From an uncultured bacterium (GTDB taxonomy: Bacteria; Patescibacteriota; Minisyncoccia; Phycocordibacterales; Phycocordibacteraceae), in the NCBI GenBank assembly GCA_943914435.1, contig CALUBY010000035.1:1-7808 (forward strand): 7,808 bases of DNA, given 5' to 3'. Every line of letters starts with the position of its first letter. Positions within the stretch are counted from its first letter, which is position 1. The translations under genes and the position numbers were made by a program. The notes under the pieces were generated by a model that searched no databases, had not been told where the DNA came from, and saw nothing but the letters and a program-made list of their open reading frames with translations. Positions 5,423 to 7,808 of the stretch are shown here, one piece after another.

Positions 5423-6028
5423 ATGATTGTCCTTGATGTTGAGAGCTCTGGTCTTGTTGCAGAGCGACATTCCATTCTTTCTATCGGTGCCCTTGATTTG
5501 AATGATCCGACGAATCAATTCTACGAAGAGTGTCAGGTGTGGGACGGGGCGGAGATAAGTGACGAAGCGCTCGCGGTTAACGGATTTACGCGCGAGGAGA
5601 TAACCGCGCAGGGAAGTACGAAGCAAACAGAGGAAGGTCTTATTCGAGCATTCGTTGCGTGGGCCATGGACCGTCCTCTTGATCGGACACTTGCCGCACA
5701 AAACGTTACGTTCGATCGATCCTTTATAGAAGCCGCCTGCAAGCGAGCAGGGATTGAGTATCCTTTTGCGCACCGTACACTCGACCTCCACAGTCTGGTG
5801 TGGCTACATATGGTTTCGCGGGGTATTGAACCACCGGTAAAGAACAATCATTCAGGTATTAATCTTGGAGTTGCGCTTACGTATGCCGGTCTTCCTGAGG
5901 AACAAAAACCTCACAATGCGCTCACGGGTGCGTTCTGTCATGCAGAAGTGCTCTCACGCATAGCGTATACTAAAAAACTATTGCCCGACTTTAGTTCATT
6001 TGAAATTCCATGGGAAACGAACCGATAA
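5423..6028 (+). CDS. DEDDh-fold 3'-5' exonuclease-like protein, last catalytic Asp replaced
   Basis: A member of the DnaQ/RNase T-like exonuclease superfamily, which removes nucleotides from 3' ends of DNA or RNA with two metal ions. At 201 residues it is a stand-alone domain. Exo I is MIVLDVESSG with D5 and E7. Exo II is AAQNVTFDRSF with D98. Exo III is KPHNALTGA with H164. In canonical proteins the residue five after this His is Asp (epsilon subunit: HGALLDA), but here it is Gly169, encoded by GGT, one base from GAT. The protein may therefore be weakened, altered in metal use or non-catalytic. The DLHSLVWLH and NNHSGINLG stretches resemble CPR homologues as I remember them. The start follows from the -10 box eight bases upstream. 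Its end overlaps the LOG gene by 19 nt, implying translational coupling. The substrate (DNA or RNA) is unknown. Confidence 0.88.
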   Translation: MIVLDVESSGLVAERHSILSIGALDLNDPTNQFYEECQVWDGAEISDEALAVNGFTREEITAQGSTKQTEEGLIRAFVAWAMDRPLDRTLAAQNVTFDRSFIEAACKRAGIEYPFAHRTLDLHSLVWLHMVSRGIEPPVKNNHSGINLGVALTYAGLPEEQKPHNALTGAFCHAEVLSRIAYTKKLLPDFSSFEIPWETNR

Positions 6029-6804
6029 TTACGACGCCGACGATGAGTCTTTATGCGCCTGACGAAGGCGAGCATAAGGATGTCCGTAATCGTGAGATGG
6101 GCAACGTACTCGTCCGTGCTATTGAGGAAGGGAAGAGCGACGTGCCCGAAAACCCTGCACCTCTTGTCTGTAAGCCCACCAAGATTGAAAGCTGGAGGGT
6201 GTTTAAGATCATGGCCGAGTTTGTTGATGGATTTGACTTACTTAAGAAATATGGTCTTGCTGTAACCTTCTTTGGATCAGTCCGTCTTACGCCCGACAAT
6301 CACTATTATCAGGAGGCTGCAGAACTCGCCGGCAAGCTTGCTAAGGTCGGCTACGCGGTTATTACCGGCGGCTCTGCAGGCATTATGGAGGCAGGGAACA
6401 AGGGGGCGCATGATGTGGGGGGATCCTCGGTGGGTTTGAACATCCGTCTCTCCGACACTCAGGCCTATAACAAATTCCTCACTGATTCGTTTACGTTCGA
6501 GCACTTTTTCGTACGAAAGGTGATGCTCGCGTTTGCCTCGGAGGTATACGTGTACTTCCCAGGAGGATTCGGTACGCTCGACGAGTTCACTGAAATTGTG
6601 ACCCTCGTTCAGACGAAGAAGATAAAGCCGGTGCCTATTGTCCTCTACGGATCAGGATTTTGGAATCCTTTTATTGAGTTGTTCCAGACTCATTTACTTG
6701 AAAAGTACGGCACCATTGGCGAGGAGGACATGGAACTCTTCCATGTAGTGGACACGGTAGACGAGGCGTTCGCGTATATTCAGAAAACCGTTACTTCCTG
6801 CTAA
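6010..6804 (+). CDS. LOG-family protein (putative nucleoside 5'-monophosphate phosphoribohydrolase)
   Basis: The LOG / TIGR00730 family has a Rossmann-like fold. Characterised members hydrolyse cytokinin riboside monophosphates or, in bacteria, purine nucleotides such as AMP to base plus ribose 5-phosphate. Signature motifs are FFGS (87-90), GYAVITGGSAGIMEAGNKGA (114-133) and PGGFGTLDEF (184-193). The paired RK lies in FEHFFVRKVML (169-170), so the catalytic and phosphate-binding residues appear intact. The 264-residue length includes about 60 N-terminal residues of low conservation before the core (starting near KIESWRVFKIM). The chosen ATG lies inside the exonuclease gene. Internal Mets at residues 12 and 30 are alternatives, and none has a Shine-Dalgarno site. 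It is followed 9 nt later by the first micro-protein gene. A role in nucleotide salvage or clearance is inference from the family. Confidence 0.93.
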   Translation: MGNEPIITTPTMSLYAPDEGEHKDVRNREMGNVLVRAIEEGKSDVPENPAPLVCKPTKIESWRVFKIMAEFVDGFDLLKKYGLAVTFFGSVRLTPDNHYYQEAAELAGKLAKVGYAVITGGSAGIMEAGNKGAHDVGGSSVGLNIRLSDTQAYNKFLTDSFTFEHFFVRKVMLAFASEVYVYFPGGFGTLDEFTEIVTLVQTKKIKPVPIVLYGSGFWNPFIELFQTHLLEKYGTIGEEDMELFHVVDTVDEAFAYIQKTVTSC

Positions 6805-6813
6805 CGCATACGT

Positions 6814-6972
6814 ATGGGTCTCGACTTTAGCCAAAAGCGTCTTATCGGCACAGGCCTTCGAACGAAAGGGAATAGTGCACATGCAAAACGCTTGCGCATG
6901 TACGCGTTCCTGACCGGACTCATGAGTACCCTCATATCACTCGTGCACTTGATTATCGTTTGGCGCTCATAA
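6814..6972 (+). CDS. 52-residue single-pass membrane micro-protein A
   Basis: I do not recognise the family. It begins nine bases after the LOG stop. A basic N-terminal part (MGLDFSQKRLIGTGLRTKG... to KRLRM, about 1-29) precedes one hydrophobic helix (30-50, ending LIIVWRS). Positive charges before the helix suggest N-in orientation with a very short outside tail. The helix carries AFLTGLMSTLISLVHLIIV, which matches the next gene's AFWTGFASTMISLLHVLIV at 12 of 24 aligned positions. That match, in a real reading frame on the same strand, is the main reason to believe both genes are real. Conserved T, G, S, T, S and H are unusual for a simple anchor and suggest helix packing or a functional polar face. 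There is no Shine-Dalgarno site, so it is probably cotranscribed with LOG. Confidence 0.8.
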   Translation: MGLDFSQKRLIGTGLRTKGNSAHAKRLRMYAFLTGLMSTLISLVHLIIVWRS

Positions 6973-7012
6973 AGTCGTGATACTCTTGAGAAATAGAACC
7001 TACGTTGTACCT

Positions 7013-7153
7013 ATGTCACGCACCACGAAGAAGCGAACGACGCATCGAAAAACAAAGTCTCAGGGACCTGGTCTTGAAGTGTTTGCTTTTTGGACCGGCT
7101 TTGCGAGTACTATGATTAGTCTCTTGCACGTACTTATCGTTGCCACTAAGTAA
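7013..7153 (+). CDS. 46-residue single-pass membrane micro-protein B (paralogue of A)
   Basis: Unknown family, a tandem paralogue of the preceding micro-protein. The N-terminus is extremely basic and polar (MSRTTKKRTTHRKTKSQGPG), followed by one membrane helix (about 23-43) with the shared pattern AFxTGxxSTxISLxHxxIV and the end ATK. The basic N-terminal part differs in sequence from that of A, so only the membrane helix is conserved. It lies 40 nt after A and 5 nt before the basic protein gene. A weak TANNNT-type box (TACGTT, 7001-7006) sits six bases before the ATG, like the boxes of other genes here, so B might also have its own leaderless transcript. There is no Shine-Dalgarno site. Function is unknown. 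Confidence 0.8.
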   Translation: MSRTTKKRTTHRKTKSQGPGLEVFAFWTGFASTMISLLHVLIVATK

Positions 7154-7158
7154 GTGTC

Positions 7159-7296
7159 ATGACAGCACCAAAAAAGAAGCCTGCAGCTAAAGAGGTTCCC
7201 TTGTTTCGACAAACAAATGGAGGCACTTCAGGTTTCTCAACAAAAGGAGTCAAGAAGCCGGTACGCGCGACCTACTACGGAAAGAAGGCGCGCTAA
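7159..7296 (+). CDS. 45-residue highly basic protein, unknown
   Basis: It begins 5 nt after micro-protein B and ends just before the plus-strand terminator, so it closes the operon. The sequence starts MTAPKKKPAAKEVPLFRQ, runs through a Gly/Ser/Thr-rich middle (NGGTSGFSTKG) and ends GVKKPVRATYYGKKAR. I count 12 Lys/Arg and one acidic residue (E12), with no Cys and no membrane segment. It looks like a disordered nucleic-acid- or ribosome-binding peptide, but it matches no ribosomal protein I know. The reading frame is supported by biased composition, position and terminator. Without homologues it remains a prediction. Confidence 0.6.
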   Translation: MTAPKKKPAAKEVPLFRQTNGGTSGFSTKGVKKPVRATYYGKKAR

Positions 7297-7373
7297 GAGA
7301 AGAGGTGGTAGACTCTCCACTCCGACCTCTGGTACAACAGGGAACCGGACCGAGATGGTGGCTACCATCACAC

Positions 7374-7403
7374 AACTGCCTTCACGGGCAGTTTGTTGTT
7401 TTC
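7374..7403 (+). terminator. Terminator of the exonuclease/LOG/micro-protein operon
   Basis: AACTGCC (7374-7380) pairs with GGCAGTT (7387-7393) across a 6-nt loop, followed by TTTGTTGTTTTC. It lies 77 nt after the last plus-strand stop codon. The 7297-7373 stretch before it has further small inverted repeats (7301-7306 with 7325-7330; 7354-7359 with 7364-7369) and no gene I can support. Confidence 0.8.
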
Positions 7404-7410
7404 GAAGACA

Positions 7411-7440
7411 CAGAAAAAGCCGGAGGTATAAACCTCCGGC
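7411..7440 (-). terminator. Terminator of the minus-strand small membrane gene
   Basis: A perfect 9-bp stem GCCGGAGGT (7419-7427) and ACCTCCGGC (7432-7440) has a 4-nt loop and is followed on the minus strand by TTTTTCTG. It stands 27 nt after the stop of the minus-strand gene. Together with the neighbouring plus-strand terminator it separates two convergent units. Confidence 0.88.
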
Positions 7441-7467
7441 CTCTATCGACGAGTGCTGTTTCTCGTT

Positions 7468-7710
7468 CTAGTCTTCAACATCTCTCTCGCTGCAGGCTTT
7501 GAAAAAGTGATTCGCGAACAGCAACGAAAGCGTTGCGCCTGCGAAGTACACAACCACCGCTCTGACGTCTCTCGGCTCAAAGAGAGCGTTGTACATCATG
7601 AGAAACAAAAAAGCGATAGAAAATCCAAAAAGCATGAGCGCGAATATCAGTCGTATGAATCCAATGATACGTTCAACAGAAACTGATCCGCCTTCGTCAA
7701 GCTCAGACAT
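7468..7710 (-). CDS. 80-residue two-helix membrane protein, unknown
   Basis: Unrecognised small integral membrane protein. After an acidic N-terminus (MSELDEGGSVSVERI) there are two hydrophobic helices, about 15-41 (rich in Phe, Leu and Met) and about 49-69 (VVVYFAGATLSLLFANHFF). A short polar loop (EPRDVR) lies between them, and the charged tail ends ACSERDVED. A hairpin with both ends on the same side is likely. It has the only strong Shine-Dalgarno site in the window (AAGGAGG, ten bases before the ATG), stops at TAG and is followed by its own perfect terminator, so it is an independent unit. Size and topology resemble many uncharacterised CPR membrane proteins. No function can be assigned. 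Confidence 0.78.
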   Translation of the reverse strand: MSELDEGGSVSVERIIGFIRLIFALMLFGFSIAFLFLMMYNALFEPRDVRAVVVYFAGATLSLLFANHFFKACSERDVED

Positions 7711-7720
7711 GGTAGCCTCT

Positions 7721-7727
7721 CCTCCTT
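7721..7727 (-). promoter_or_regulatory. Strong Shine-Dalgarno site
   Basis: On the minus strand AAGGAGG lies ten bases before the ATG at 7710. It fixes the start of the small membrane protein. It also stands out because the other genes in the window lack a comparable site. Confidence 0.85.
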
Positions 7728-7744
7728 AGTGTTGGCTTAGGAAA

Positions 7745-7759
7745 CTGCTCCAGGAGCAG
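7745..7759. repeat. Short palindrome in the leader of the small membrane gene
   Basis: CTGCTCC (7745-7751) and GGAGCAG (7753-7759) flank a single A. It lies 17 nt upstream of the Shine-Dalgarno site on the minus strand. It could be an operator or an RNA hairpin in the leader; on the minus strand only TTT follows it. Confidence 0.5.
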
Positions 7760-7769
7760 GGAAGCAGGA

Positions 7770-7807
7770 TTAGTACCCGCACAATCTATTTACACAATAT
7801 CATTATA
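7770..7807 (-). promoter_or_regulatory. Candidate promoters of the small membrane gene
   Basis: Two candidates are visible on the minus strand. TTGTGT (7792-7797) and TACTAA (7770-7775) with a 16-nt spacer would give a leader of about 50 nt. A perfect TATAAT (7802-7807) has its -35 beyond the window and would give a leader of about 85 nt. The choice cannot be made here. Confidence 0.35.
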
Positions 7808-7808
7808 C

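Noticed and set aside
7297..7373. Possible tRNA or known structured RNA
   Set aside because: No T-loop GTTCRA sequence, acceptor pairing or other known RNA signature could be found; only small local hairpins.
7217..7502. Two overlapping plus-strand frames of 84 and 65 codons
   Set aside because: They overlap the basic peptide gene in another frame and run through two intrinsic terminators into the antisense of the small membrane gene.
1..7808. CRISPR array, insertion sequence, phage or defence system
   Set aside because: No regularly spaced repeats, transposase or integrase motifs, or defence protein families were seen on either strand; all larger genes are housekeeping or small unknown membrane proteins.
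1..7808. Alternative genetic code with TGA as glycine
   Set aside because: No TGA occurs inside any confident gene, and conserved glycines use GGN; TGA is simply absent as a stop in this small sample.

Overview
This window looks like chromosomal housekeeping DNA of a bacterium of the Candidate Phyla Radiation (Patescibacteria), most likely a parcubacterium-like lineage. I infer this from the cysteinyl-tRNA synthetase (the 'NITDVGHLTDDGDAGEDKME' type), a short membrane-anchored protein with an Ada-like C-terminal module, a stand-alone DEDDh exonuclease, very tight gene packing, several tiny membrane or basic proteins, and near absence of Shine-Dalgarno sites. Base composition is close to balanced and similar along the window. 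I see no transposase, integrase, CRISPR array, tRNA or rRNA.

Layout. (1) 1-2022, minus strand: corA (Mg2+/Co2+ channel) followed by cysS, which runs off the left edge. (2) 2110-3880, plus strand: a membrane-anchored S41 C-terminal processing protease, then rplI (ribosomal protein bL9) from its own promoter, closed by a strong bidirectional terminator. (3) 3937-4923, minus strand: rpmA (bL27) with its own terminator, then an exported single-pass protein of unknown family. (4) 4949-7296, plus strand: an Ada-like anchored protein divergent from rpmA, then a compact run of DEDDh exonuclease-like protein, LOG-family phosphoribohydrolase, two tiny paralogous single-pass membrane proteins and a 45-residue highly basic protein, ending at a plus-strand terminator. 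(5) 7411-7710, minus strand: a two-helix small membrane protein with its own terminator and the only strong Shine-Dalgarno site in the window.

The most interesting points are these. Two adjacent micro-genes, 6814-6972 and 7013-7153, encode clearly homologous membrane proteins sharing AFxTGxxSTxISLxHxxIV; a third tiny, strongly basic protein follows 5 nt later. The exonuclease has Gly where the last catalytic Asp of the DEDDh set should be. Four genes have a -10 hexamer only 6-8 nt before the ATG and no Shine-Dalgarno site, which predicts leaderless mRNAs. The rplI and rpmA promoters share the same TTGCCG-17 nt architecture. A perfect 24-nt palindrome lies inside the signal-peptide coding region of the exported protein. 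None of the 12 complete genes stops at TGA.

The translation, ribosome and envelope genes look ordinary. The candidate for something undescribed is the exonuclease / LOG / micro-protein operon at 5423-7296. Its joint function cannot be read from sequence alone.
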